64,000 bases of DNA from Catonia carolina. Its lineage: Eukaryota; Arthropoda; Insecta; Hemiptera; Achilidae. Below, piece after piece: positions 37,381 to 49,500 of the stretch. Under the pieces are notes generated by a model. The model had not been told where the DNA came from. It saw only the letters and a list, made by a program, of their open reading frames with translations, and did no database searches. Within the stretch, counting starts at the first letter, position 1. Each line of letters starts with the position of its first letter. The stretch lies in the NCBI GenBank assembly GCA_035578175.1, contig JAQMRL010000003.1, positions 95,277,969 to 95,341,968 on the forward strand, written 5' to 3'. The position numbers were made by a program, and so were the translations under genes.

Positions 37381-37550
37381 GGCTGCCTTCTTGGTCCAGC
37401 GTGCTACGCTGCAAAGTAGAGGTACCGGTTCGATTTACAGGTTGGCTCTGGAATATTATTACGCATTCAAATCCACCGGTTTTTTTTAACTCAAACTAGT
37501 CCCTAATGATCAAGATATTGATGCGACTTTGAATAAAAAATAAAAACTAA
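37381..37550 (+). repeat. tRNA-derived SINE (family D)
   Basis: The head 'ggctgccttcttggtccagcgtgctacgctgcaaagtagaggtaccggttcgattta' has a B-box-like 'ggttcgattta'. The body '..ctctggaatattattacg..' and the end 'gatattgatgcgactttgaataaaaaataaa' follow, giving a complete diverged copy. Confidence 0.7.
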
Positions 37551-37555
37551 AAAAT

Positions 37556-38035
37556 CCCTTTCATGAGACGAGGCATCTCAAGGATGGTGGTAAATTTTTA
37601 TAAAGCCTTACTTTTGACCTACGACAAAAACCATTAGTGATTTCTGTATCTACTCTTTAAGAGGAATCGAATGACACATTTTTGTTTCCAAATCCCGACT
37701 TTGATTTCTTGATTTCCGGTTTTGGGTCACTTCCGCTCAAAACCGGTACTTCAAATCCAATGATTTCTATATCTACTTTTTAAGAGGATTCGAATGACAC
37801 TGTGTTTGTTTCCAAATACCGACTTTGATTTCTTGATTTCCGGTTTTGGGTCACTTCTGCTCATAGCCGGAACTTCAAACTCAATCTAGGCCCACTAACT
37901 TTTTGTGTTAATTACGAATCCGTAAATCGTTTGTAACTATTTTTTGCAGTTTCTGATATTTAGGTGTGACGGCGGACGGAAGGACTAAGGAAAATTATAC
38001 TCGTAGATGACACTTTTAAAAATTGCCACCGATAA
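37556..38035 (+). repeat. Family G repeat with internal 123-bp tandem duplication
   Basis: Shares 'catgagacga', 'aaccattagtgatttctgtatctactctttaagagg', 'gactttgatttc' and 'tccggttttgggtcacttc' with the copy at 44465. Within this copy the block from 37638 is repeated from 37761 ('tgatttctatatctactttttaagaggattcg'). Confidence 0.75.
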
Positions 38036-38104
38036 GAAATCACTGTTGATTATAAATGGTACGAAAACAAGCCTTTATTTCATTCTTTTAATCACCTCTC
38101 TTCT

Positions 38105-38285
38105 TATTAACTGCCCAAGTGGCTAACCCTTAGTGTAGTGATTAGCATCACTGGCCTCTACACTAGAATTTCGATTCCTGGTTAGTTCTTCTATTTTTTC
38201 AACACTCATTTTCATCTTATGATCCTTTATCATTTGCGTTAGCAGTAATTTGCAAAACAATCGGATGTTAAACAAAACAAAATCG
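38105..38285 (+). repeat. tRNA-derived SINE with family C-type 3' end
   Basis: The head 'agtgtagtgattagcatcactggcctctacactagaatttcgattcctgg' carries A- and B-box-like segments. The 3' end 'caatcggatgttaaacaaaacaaaa' matches the tail of the 28.7-kb family C copy, although the heads differ. Confidence 0.6.
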
Positions 38286-38668
38286 CTTCAAGGTCTTTGT
38301 CATTTAGTTATTTCTGAATGGTTCAGGGATTTTATTTAATATGACTCTGCTAAATTATGCCTTAATAATAGTCTTCTTCATCGTAAGTATGGTGAAATTA
38401 ATATTGTTAAGTGCTTGTATCACTCGATCATCTACTGTTAGCTGTACCACAAATAAAGAATTTATGTCTGTTTTTATTTACGCGTAGAATTATTTTTTGG
38501 ACATCTTGTTTGCCACAGCGTCGGCACAACCAATTGTTAAAAGATGAGGTCTCGTTCTCCCAAGAGCCGCTCTTAAGTAATAAATATACTGAGGAGTAGC
38601 ACACTGTCATTCAGTATTGGAACAAAGAGTGAGCACGGGCGATATAATATTTTGTTTTAAATCTGTCT

Positions 38669-39150
38669 ATTGTTTAGGTCATCAGACGAAAAGTTGATTT
38701 AAACCTCTAGAGCAATGGTTCGAAAAGTGGGGGGGCGCCCCCCAAAAGAAGCATGAAGACAAATCAAGGGAGCGTGGGACCTCGAGATAGCGCTGCGATT
38801 TACGAGTCGATGTTAAGCATTTACTATGAACTGTACCCCAGTATATCAGAACAACACTGCGATTGTATTTACCTTTTCCAAGCCCCTATTCGTGTGAAAA
38901 AAAGTTTTCAGCACTTATTACAATAGACAAAGTACGGGGGAAACTTAATGTTGCTATGATTTATGTTGCGCACTTTTTAATCATCAACCAAGAGTAGGGA
39001 ATCTAGTAAAAAAATGCAAAGTCGTCCATCTCACTCATTTGTTTTGCTCACTGTTTTTGGAGGTGTGGGAAGTTTTCTTCCAAACAGAAGAGGGCGTGGT
39101 AAAATAAGTTTGGGATCACTGCTCTAGATGCTTTACTAATTACCATTACA
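38669..39150 (+). repeat. Family A head interrupted by a hAT-type MITE
   Basis: The family A start 'ttgtttaggtcatcagacgaaaagttgatttaaacctctag' is interrupted at 38712 and resumes at 39122 with 'ctctagatgctttactaa', which matches the expected continuation 'ctctagaggttttactaa'. The copy is then truncated. Confidence 0.65.
38713..39121. mobile_element. hAT-type MITE, 409 bp, with 8-bp target duplication
   Basis: The ends CAATGGTTCGAAAAGT and aacttattttac..GGGATCACTG are inverted-repeat-like (CA-x-TG-x-T-x-C..). They are flanked by CTCTAGAG (38705-38712) and CTCTAGAT (39122-39129), an 8-bp duplication with one mismatch as expected for hAT transposons. It contains a 'gtgggggggcgcccccc' stem near its left end and no transposase. 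Confidence 0.75.
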
Positions 39151-39454
39151 TTTATCTGATTTGTGTAATGTAGATCTTCCGTAAGCACACAGAAAGTTAT
39201 TAATGCAACTGAAACAAAATAATATTACAATGACAATCATTATTTGTAAGATTTTTTAACTTTTCTTATAAAAATTTGGAACTGTACCGATAGGTTTTAA
39301 AGCATAAGAGTTTTCAGAACCTGCTCAAAATTGAACCTGAACTTTCCACTTTGCAGTAGGTTATCATACCAACTAATAAACTGAGAAGGTGGTCATCTAT
39401 AAACTTTTTAATTAAAATGTACACTAGATCTGGTTACCGTGGTAAATTCTTTTT

Positions 39455-39932
39455 GTTGTTTAGGTCACCAGCCGAAAAGCTGACTTGAATCTTTAGTGAC
39501 TTTACTTAGTAAAAAGAGGAGTATGATGGTTTACAATTACCTTCCTCACTGAATGGAAAAGTATGCTTATCAGCATGCCGGGCCCTCTGAAAAGCATCTA
39601 CTTTTCATCTTGCAAATGACACCTACACTTCATTCACCACAGACTATACCCAGATGAACTATAATCTGCAGAAGAGATCTAGTCAATAACAGCCAAAGTC
39701 GGGTGTGAGGTTGCCGCTTTGCTAAGTCACACCCCGTTCCACTAAACTCCAGCTGACTTTTTGTTAGTCTGTCATCCACAGCGGGACAACGCAGGATACG
39801 ATTAACGAAAGTCAATTGGTTCTGTGCTGTGTTCTACGTCACTATGCTCCGCCTTCATCTGCAGTCTCTAGTTAGTTAAGCTTTAGTATTTTTTACACCT
39901 CTACCTCTTCTGTTCTTAAATGCTTCAGTCAT
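39455..39932 (+). repeat. Family A SINE-like repeat with foreign 240-bp insert
   Basis: Starts 'gttgtttaggtcaccagcc' and follows the consensus to 'cattcaccacag' at about 39642. It then has a GC-richer insert (about 39645-39880) and resumes with 'tattttttacacctctacctcttctgttcttaaatg'. The insert has no recognised identity. Confidence 0.65.
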
Positions 39933-40376
39933 ATCTGTCTATCATTATATAAATCTATCATTCTTCTGGATTTCTTATATAAAAAAAACCCACCATTTTG
40001 GTATAGTCTAAATATTTCTGCTTAGGTCGGATTAAGAGAGCGTACTTTCACTAAAAAGTTTACGAATCTGATAATAAAGCTTATAAAGAAAGCTATTACA
40101 TTTGATAGAATTACTTGATATTATTTCCTATATACAAACCACAGACAATTATTATCATAGTCTATGTTTAACAAGTAAATAAACTAAGTATTTAATGACG
40201 AACAAGTGATATGAATAATGAGATCATGTCGGCAAGTTGTGGTTAGATTAAGCGTGGTTAAAATTTGACGAAATTATCATTTAAATGATAACTTTTAAAT
40301 TACTGTGTTGTACAAGTATATTGATTTTCCTACGAATGACAAGGATAAGTTTTAGATTATTCTATTCTCTTAATCT

Positions 40377-40383
40377 TATAAAA
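40377..40383 (+). promoter_or_regulatory. Candidate TATA box of the LDLa gene
   Basis: TATAAAA lies 57 bases before the ATG at 40440, which would place initiation near 40405-40410 with a short 5' UTR. No NF-kB-like element was noticed immediately upstream. The call is positional only. Confidence 0.3.
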
Positions 40384-40439
40384 ACAGATTTCTGTAATAA
40401 TCTAAAGTAAGCAAATCAATAGTAATTTCAGATCATACA

Positions 40440-40527
40440 ATGACCAGTTCCAAATTACGAATCGGTCTACATCTTTCTGCGGTATTAATACTGAGCTTGG
40501 AATTTCCATCGCTTCCTTTTGTGTCTG
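40440..40527 (+). CDS. LDLa gene exon 1: signal peptide
   Basis: ATG at 40440 opens [20 protein letters not shown], a basic start then a hydrophobic core, then [10 protein letters not shown] with small residues suitable for signal-peptidase cleavage near FVSG. The donor GTAAGA at 40528 leaves phase 1, which matches the next exon. The ATG context (catacaATGa) is acceptable. An upstream non-coding exon is possible. Confidence 0.7.
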
Positions 40528-43500
40528 GTAAGAAAATAAATATCATTATAGTTATTTAAAACATTATTTTTAAGATATGTGCTTTTGGTGTATGCCTAAG
40601 AGATTGTAAGTTACCATTTTTCTTCAAGTACTGGACCGATCTTGATGCAGGTCTTTTAAATAGATTATACACAGAGTCGATCTAAAGGATGTAGCCTACC
40701 ATGCAGCCGGGAAACAATCATTCAGTTGAAGTTTTAATTACAAAAATATCTGTTTGTAGTAGGGGCCTATACATATAATCATATTTTTTCAAAACTATAG
40801 CACCGATTTTAATGTGGATTTTTCCTTAGTTTAGAATACCTTGTAATTTTTCAAATTTTCAATCACAAGGATTACTCGAAAACAGATCACTTATTTTTTC
40901 GATTTTTCTGAACCAGTTAATATTTTATTGGTTCTCTTCTTTTCCCCCTAATTTTCTTCGTTGTCTCAGATTTTTTGAGGCTATTTTTTTTATTATCTTC
41001 CAATTTTATTTCTGCACGAATGTTTAAATCAAATATTTACTCTTGACATTTATTTTTATCGAAATAATCCTGTTCATTGAACTCTAATCTTTCCATTTCT
41101 TTCACTTGTTTGTTATTAAAATTTATATTTATTTTTATCATTACAAATATCAACAATTTCTTTTGTCTATTGTTGTCTAATCTTTTAACGTATCCAGAAA
41201 AACTTTAACACTTCTTTATAACATTGATTCAAAATGATCTTCTTTATTAGATTTTACTTAAAGTTTTCCATTCTTAAATTAATTCCTAAAATTGGTCCGG
41301 TCGTGCTACTAAAATCTCATTCATTCCCGCATTCGTAAAGTGTTCTATTTCAGTTCCATACAATAAGCCTAATGCCTGTTATAATCTATATACGACGTTA
41401 TAATTTATATTTTTAATTATGAGTTTTCATATTTTTGACTGGCTCACTTACTGAGCGGTAACAAAGGATAAAATCGCTTTGATTTATTTTGTTCTATACT
41501 ACCAACCGTGAAATTTCGAGCCTGGATCTAGTTAAACAGAATGCAGTACAGCCATATTTGGCAGAGTGCGAACGAACTTTTTATCTTATTATCTTATTGT
41601 CATAAAAATTATAAATTTAATTTTGTTCACTCTTCAGGATTGTTAGCCAAATTTTGAATAAACTTACAAACATTAGGCTACTGATAATTTCTTTACTTTG
41701 TTTTCTAAGGTCTTTCTTTCAATAATGACGGTCGCTGTTCGGATTCGATTTACCGGTTTGTTCGTCAAAATCACTGAATTCATTCATATTTACAAGTAAA
41801 AATACATTTAATACACTGAAAAATAACAAATAAAATTTCAACGAAAGAGTGTATTAAACAATTAGTAAATAGTAGTAGTAGTAGTATTACTATTAGTAGT
41901 AGTCGTAGTAATATTAGTCTCATTTATTATTCAGAAAAACGTTTTACTCAATAATGATTAAGATTCCAGTTGTTGATAATGTTTTTACTATTACTAGTTG
42001 AATGATGAATAACAATGAGTAACAATTAGTAGCTATGCCTATAAAATAAGCAAATTTTTAAAACGAAAAGACTTTTAAAAAACAGCCCACAAACGTTACA
42101 AAACATTGTGTATGTCACGCTTGCAATAAACTGACTGATTGAAGCAATTCTAATGCCACGGACAGGGCGGGTGGAGTGGCAACACTGTATGGAAGGACGG
42201 GTGGAATTACACGATGCTTGGTTTACTAGGAAGCTCGCAATTTCGTGGTTAATAGTATAGTGTAGGTAGTCTAGTATTGAACTGATTAAAGACGTATTGT
42301 CTGTTTTCTGATGCAATTTATTAAATCAGTTGTCCCTTAACATTTTATTAAAAAATTTCTTTATTTTCTTATTAAATAGTATATACTATATAAAACTTCT
42401 ACTGTATTAAACTTACTTAATTTTAGAAGCTACTTATTTTAATTATCAGTCCATCTACCTCTTACAAAAGTTAATTTCGTTCTCATTTGTTATTCAGAAA
42501 AACGTTTTACTCAATAATTTTTAAGATTCCAGTTGTTGATAATGTTTTTGCTATTACTAGTTGAATGAATAAATGAACAGATCTGAGACATCAACCAAAA
42601 GATTCTTTCTTGAAAATAGTGATTTTCTGTACACCGTCAGATCATGTGATAAAATATTTGACGGTGCCAAATTAAAGGATGAATTTGGAATAAATTTTGT
42701 TGGGTCTGGTTTGTTGTGAACGCTAATAGTGTACAGCACCATAATTTTGGCCAAGAACTACAATATAAAATATACAGAGCTTTGGTTTAATATTTAATAT
42801 CATTTATATAACTTAGCTTTATTGTAAACGCATTATTGTAAAACAACAATTATTACGATAAACTGTATAAACTGAATTTATGAGGGCTATCTAACATCAG
42901 AAATGAATTTTATCTTACAATCTTCATGAATGTACAATACAATAAAAACGGAATTAATATGATAAAATCGATAGAATTGTATTTTAAAATTGTTGTCATG
43001 TCACATACTGTACAACAATGAACCTATCTTTATTTAACCACTCTCAATTTATACACATACAATAAAGTTTATGAATTTTCAATTTCAGGACTGAAATACA
43101 CAATAACTACAGATTTTGACATTGATCTAGGTAAATTCGACATTAAACACTATGAAGAAAAGAAGGATTATCAAAAGTAAGCTTAGGTTCAATTGAATTT
43201 CTAATTTTTACAACATTATTCTCAAGACTTTTGTATCTGAACTTTTAAATTAAATATTAAAACATTAAGATTAAAATTAAAAATTACGAGGTACGAGGGC
43301 TAATATTCAAGGTTTACAAATGACCAGTAAATAGCGAAAATGAGAAGTGATATTGTTATTTTCATGAAATTTGACATTTTTCATCGTTGAAACAGTTACA
43401 GTTGAGAAATCGGCCGAGTAGTTTGTTCTCAGTGCTGCTTAAAATTAGCCATTTTGTGAAAAAATGGAAATTTCACGTGAAGGTTTTCGTTTGATATTTT

Positions 43501-46500
43501 AAAGATTTTGGTAAAGGCCGAAGTCATTAAGAGTGCCTCAAATCACTTCGTTTAAATTTTGGTACTGAAGCACTATCGAACCACGGAACCTTCGTCTTCG
43601 AAATTCAGAATTACAGCTCTTTGGGAAGGTACAGAGATAAAATTATTGTGTTATTCCTCTTTTCTAGCCTACTCTTTAGAAGCAAGTACTCAACATTTGA
43701 ACTTTTCCTAGTTCTCGCTTACAGAATAGGCCCAACATTATTATTCAAAATGTTAATTTTAGGAATTTAGCTGTCCAGGAAGGTGTAAAAATAATATGCA
43801 CTACTTTAGGATAATATTTTATATACTTGTTTATTTTCACCCCTTAGACGCAAAAGGTCTAAATGCAAAAGCTTTAGTTTTCTGTTCAATCGATAAGGAA
43901 CCTACCTACCAAATATCAGTTTACTAGATGATTGGAAAGTTATAATTAGTAATTAGTCAGTAAGAACTTTATCATAAATCTAAAAAGACAACAGCTATTG
44001 TCCTCGCCACGAAAGAAGTCCGATGTGTTTAATAAATTACCAAAAGAAAAAATTTGGAAACTAAACCAAATAAAAGCCCTTTTCTGCATTTGATTAGTGA
44101 CTGAATTTTTTTAGAGAACGTTTTAGGCTATATAAAAAGCTATACTTGGCGTAATACTGTTGTAACACCAATGCATGGTTCAATTCAAAAATCATCTTTC
44201 TGTTATTTACGTGAAACCGAAATAGCATTCTTTTTAAATGACCACAGTATTAAATCGAAATTTCGGATGTTACTATTATTCTTACTGATTATTACTATTA
44301 TTCTAATTTCGGATGTTATATTATTAGTCTATTGTTACTTTATAGAGATAAGGTATTCATAAAATGTATAGTACATAAACGCCGATTTTTTTATAAACAG
44401 CCCGAATAAAGTATTATTCGTTTTAATAGCTCATTAACGGAAAATCAGCTAAAATCTAGTTATTTTTAAAAATTCATCTCATGAGACGACGCGTCTCATG
44501 GCTGATGGCAATTTTTAAAAACTTACCTTTGACTTATGGCAGAAACCATTAGTGATTTCTGTATCTACTCTTTAAGAGGAATCGAATGACACTTTCTTTG
44601 TTTCCAAATTCCGACTTTGATTTCCTGACTTCCGGTTTTGGGCCACTTCCGGTTGAAACCGAAATTTTAAACCCAGTTCTGGTCCACTAATTTTTTTGTG
44701 TAGATTACGATTCCGAAACCGTTTGTTGCTATCTCTTGTAGTTTCTGACACCTGGGTGTAACAGACGGACAAAACAAAATTATAGATGATAATTTTATAA
44801 ATAGCCACCAATGAGTCAATTCCGTATCTTTTACCAATTTTTAAATGAAACATTTTCAGATGAATTAACGCAGAAAAGGACAAGCTTTTATTTGGTATAG
44901 TATTTAACTTTTTCCTTTTGGTAGTTTCTGAAGAAACTACCAAAGTCAATGAAAACTCTTCAGATTCCATTGACTTCTTTCATGGCGAGGAAGAAGTTAT
45001 AGCTACCTTCGATTCAATAATAAAATATTAATTCTAATTCTTTTTACAGAAAGTTTGAATGCCAGACTGGTGAGTACATAGATAATTATAACATTTGCGA
45101 TGGTAAAATAGACTGCACAAACGGCTCTGATGAAACATTTGAATTATGTTATAAATTGAAAGAGTAAGTAATTTTTAAAAAATTAATAAAAATTAGTACC
45201 TACAGCATTGTCAAGTTCTTTAGTTTCTGTGAACCTTCTTCCAGAACTTTATTTTACTTTTTTATTTTTTGTTTTTACTCTTTATGTGCCTTACAACACT
45301 GAAGTATCCAGCCAGTACAAAACTCTTTCCTTCCCACAGTCATTGTTTTCACCTTTTGCTGCTTGTTATATCTCTTCCTTCTTATTTTTATAAGATATTT
45401 TTCCCAGTTAAATTTGGGCCTTCTGACATTTTTCTTACAGTCAGGTCTTGTCTTTAAAACTCTCTTTGGCAATCTTCCGTCAGACATTCGAGTTAGGTGG
45501 TCATCCCACATCAACTGCCTCCTCTCTGACATATCCATATTATGTTGTGATGTTGTGAAACATATTCATGTTTAAATCTGTTTTGATGGTATTATTTGCT
45601 CAACCAGAGAACGAGTTTCTGTAACAAAACAACATAGTAAAAATTTCCTATGCGCAAGCGCCAACTGAAGACTGGGAAGAGTTCCGCTCTAACTCCCTCC
45701 TTGTGATGGAGCAGCTTCAGCGATGACTGACAGGTGGATCGACAGTATAGGAATAGTATCGATGCACAGGAGTGAGAGATGAAAACAGTACAAGCAAAGC
45801 AAGCCACTTCTTCCAAGTTTATTTTTATAATTTGTAAAATAATAGTTGATCCAACCAATAGAAGGAGGTACTGTTCTCTCTAGTAAGAAGGCTAGCTTTA
45901 CAAACCCGAAACCCGTTTGTTTCACTATAAAAGCATTCCGTTTAGGTATTTACTATAAAAGTAGGTGCAATAGACCCAATAAACAGAACACTATACGACT
46001 CCAACAAAGTAATCGACTGACTCCATGGAAATAAAAAATGTTTTAGAATTTTAATGTGTCACTGCAGGCTTCATCAGTCTCTTTCGTGATGAACACATCA
46101 ATTCTTCTTAGGATCAATATTTAAATTTTCAACTGCCCTTTTCAGGACCCCTGATTGACTTTGCTCCTCAGGCAGAATTGAACATAAATAACCTCTTTCA
46201 TGTCTTCCAGTTACTTAAGCCTTTTCCTCAGCACTCATTATTGTTGCTATCTGGTAATAATTTTTATTACTGAAAAAGTTCATTAGCTAACTATAAATGT
46301 TGATTGAAATTGTACTGACCACATCAGTGGTTCAGTGGTTTACTGCAAAGCTGAAAGTCTGAGGTTTGATTCCCAAATAACTAACTCATTGAAACGTTGC
46401 AAACCCAAAAGAGATGTTTATGGTCTTAAAACTGTTGATGAAACTATTTAATATCTGATTAAGAGAAAATAATAATTCTCATCTTTCTTAATTAATGTTT

Positions 46501-49500
46501 TGTATCTAAGGTGTCCATCAGGAACTTTCCAATGCGCATACGGAGCTTGTGTTAAAGGTAATAAGAAATGTGATGGAAACCAAGATTGTGCTGATAATTC
46601 AGATGAAACATTGTTCTCGTGTCCAGAGTTTAAATGGTTTGATAGAAATTATAAAAATTGCAGGTAAGAAAGGGAAAAGATTACTCTATCTTGTTAATTA
46701 TTTAAAAAAATAATTGGCCATCCATTTAAAGAATTGTATTATTCACCACATGCAATTTTTTATTAATCTCGTAATAAGTAGATTCATTTTAATTTTAAGA
46801 TAGTTTTTAAAAAAATTCTTCAATAAAAAAAAAAATCGGTGTGAAACACTCCCACGACTTTCTCTTGCCAATTTAAATAACGAAAAAAACATTACGAATG
46901 TTTTAATAAAAAATGTAAAATGAAAATCAACCTCGGTTGGACTTTGATTTTGATGAGAAAAATAGTATGGAAAATCATTAATTGACACTAAAATAAGCAC
47001 TATAAAAAACGCTTCAAATAAAAGTTGTCGGTTTTTTAATTTTCTATAACTTTGATTTCATATCTTCTTAAAGTCCCTATCCTATCGAAGGTCGGAAATC
47101 ATCATCATTATGCGGACCTTATTCGCTGTTGCACAGAACAGTTCCGTAGCGTAGAGGTAGCGCGCTAGCCTACCACGCGGAGGTCCCGGAACGATTCCCG
47201 GCCAGAGTCTGGAAATTTTCACGAGTAAAAGCCCACCGTTACATATCCCACAGTAGGCTAGTCGCTAATGACCGAGCTGTTTATGCGACAAACTAAAATA
47301 AAAAATCGTAGGATCTATTTTTAATAAAATTGCAAAAAAGTGAAAAATCGCAAGAACAAATTACTATTTTTTGTCGACCGATTTTGACAAAAATATTCTT
47401 GTTGGGTCTCCTAAAGGTACCTAAGTTAAGTTCTAAGTTTTAACTTCGTAGTATGTTTTTCCGTTTTTGAGTTATTTTGTTCGCACGCGCGCGCGCACAC
47501 ATACAAAAATGTGTATTTCCGGTGAGAAATCGTCAGGAAAACAATTCTTTTTTTGCCTATGTATTTTGATATAGGGTAAAATAAAGTGAAAATCTACGAT
47601 TATTTTCTCAACTGAAACGATACGCATTGGTCACCTTAATGCACAAGCTCCGTGAAGTTAAATAAAATTTTTAACTTCTTGTCAGTCCTCATCAGTTGTC
47701 AGTTATCAGTTTTGATTGCAAGCTTAGTATAATGAATTTGAATGCAATCTATAACCTCCTTCGTGTTTTATTGACGCTTTTAGTCACTGTAATTTCTAAT
47801 AACAAAATACGAGATGTGATATTTAGAAGAAATATTACAATAACAAAATATATTTTAAGAAATATTTGTTTATTTATAACGTATTATGTAAGTAATTAGC
47901 CTAAATTTTGCCTACATACTCCATTAGTTGTTTGGCTAAGCTATGTCTATAGGCTATTATTGTTAGAGCTAATTTCTAAAAAATTCAAATATAACATAGG
48001 CACGAAGGGGATTTAATGATTTAGCATTTCAGGATTATCAGAATATTTTTTGAAATTTTGATATAGTTACGGTAGGCCTAAGTGTTTCTGTGCCATAACG
48101 TAAAACATTATAGATCACAAAATTTTTCCTTTCTCTCGCCCTACATGAAATACGAATAACTTTTACCGGAAATACACGTTTTCAGGTTCCGGAGCCCAAA
48201 AAACCCATGCATTTACCAACTGATGAGCGTGCGTGTGCGCGCAACCCAAAATAACTCGGAAACGAAAAATCGTATGAATTTTAAACTTTGAACTTAAGTT
48301 AGGTAAGTCTACCATATTAATTGAATGAGTGACTTTTTTAAAAAATCGCAGGAGCCATTTTTGAGTAAATTTTCAAAAAGTGAAAAATCGCACGAATAAA
48401 CTTTTACTTCTGGTTGACCGATTTTGAAGAAAATGTTCGTGTCGGGTCCTTTTGTAGTGCCTAACATAAGTTCCAAGTTTAAACTTTAAATGCTATTTCG
48501 TTCTTCAGATAATTTGTTCACAAACACAGACCAATCGCTGAAAACATGTTTTAATGGGTTCAGGAATCCTGAAAACGTGTAGGCCTATTTCCAGTGAAAA
48601 CTCAATTTCGAAAAATCGGCATGAAAACAATATTCTTCTTATTTATTCATATAGGTCAAGAGAATGTAAAAATTGAGAACCTGTATAATGAATATTAGTT
48701 TTATTACAACTAATAATAGTACGTTTAACAATTAATAGGTAAATAATAACACAATACACACTTATTAACAATTAATAATAGTACGTTGTTAACATAAATT
48801 TTTTTATTATTTTTTTATTACTATCCATGTTCCATCAAGGTATTATTCACATACGAGCAAATTATAACTTTTTCTTTGGAAAGTAGCTGATTTAACAATG
48901 TTATTAAATACTATGTTGCTTAGGTCATCAGCCGAAAGGCTGGTTTGAACCTGTAGAGGTTTTACTAAGTAAAACGAGGAGTGAGGAGGTTTACCATGCC
49001 TTCCTCACTGAGTGGAAAAGTACGCTTACCAGCATGGCGGGCCCTCTGAAAAGCACATTTTCCCCTCTGCAAATGACACCTTCACTTCATTCACCACAGG
49101 GTCTGGCTGTTTAATGAAATTCATTACTTTCAGAGGAGATATCTCTGATTAGTATCTTTTACACCTCTACCTTTTCTGTTCTTAAATGATTCAGTCATTT
49201 AATTGGCTGACCATGTGATAAGAAACAGAACTATTTATTTTAGCCCTGCAACGAACAGATTGAATGTTAATAATTTGACACTCCACCTGTCTGTTATGGG
49301 CGTATTAAATACTATATAAATTAAATACTATAGGAAATATTATTATCTTTTTATCTTACACCAACAAGTTTTATTTTATTTTAGTTTAGATAAGTTCCAG
49401 TGCAGAAATGGGCAATGTATAAACTTAGATTTGGCATGCGATGGCAAACCAGACTGTAAGGATAAATCAGATGAATCTATTCCAGCCTGCTATTCATCAC

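Larger units (their letters stand above)
40528..43088. other. LDLa gene intron 1
   Basis: A 2.6-kb intron. It holds a degenerate family D SINE near 41720-41815, an AGT/TAG trinucleotide tract at about 41868-41915, and a 91-bp direct repeat (41919-42009 and 42482-42574) flanking about 470 bp. Confidence 0.6.

Noticed and set aside
42026..42316. 96-codon reverse-strand frame between the 91-bp direct repeats
   Set aside because: No domain is recognised. Cys/Ser/Thr-rich in the middle but without a consistent pattern. It could be part of an unknown element, but there is no basis to call a gene.
44572..44970. 132-codon reverse-strand frame
   Set aside because: It lies largely within the family G repeat (44465-44812), and the matching copy at 37.6 kb does not keep the frame.
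47483..47503. (CG)n/(CA)n and other microsatellites (GATA near 26825, TA near 34793, GT near 17978)
   Set aside because: Short simple repeats of ordinary length with no context suggesting a role.
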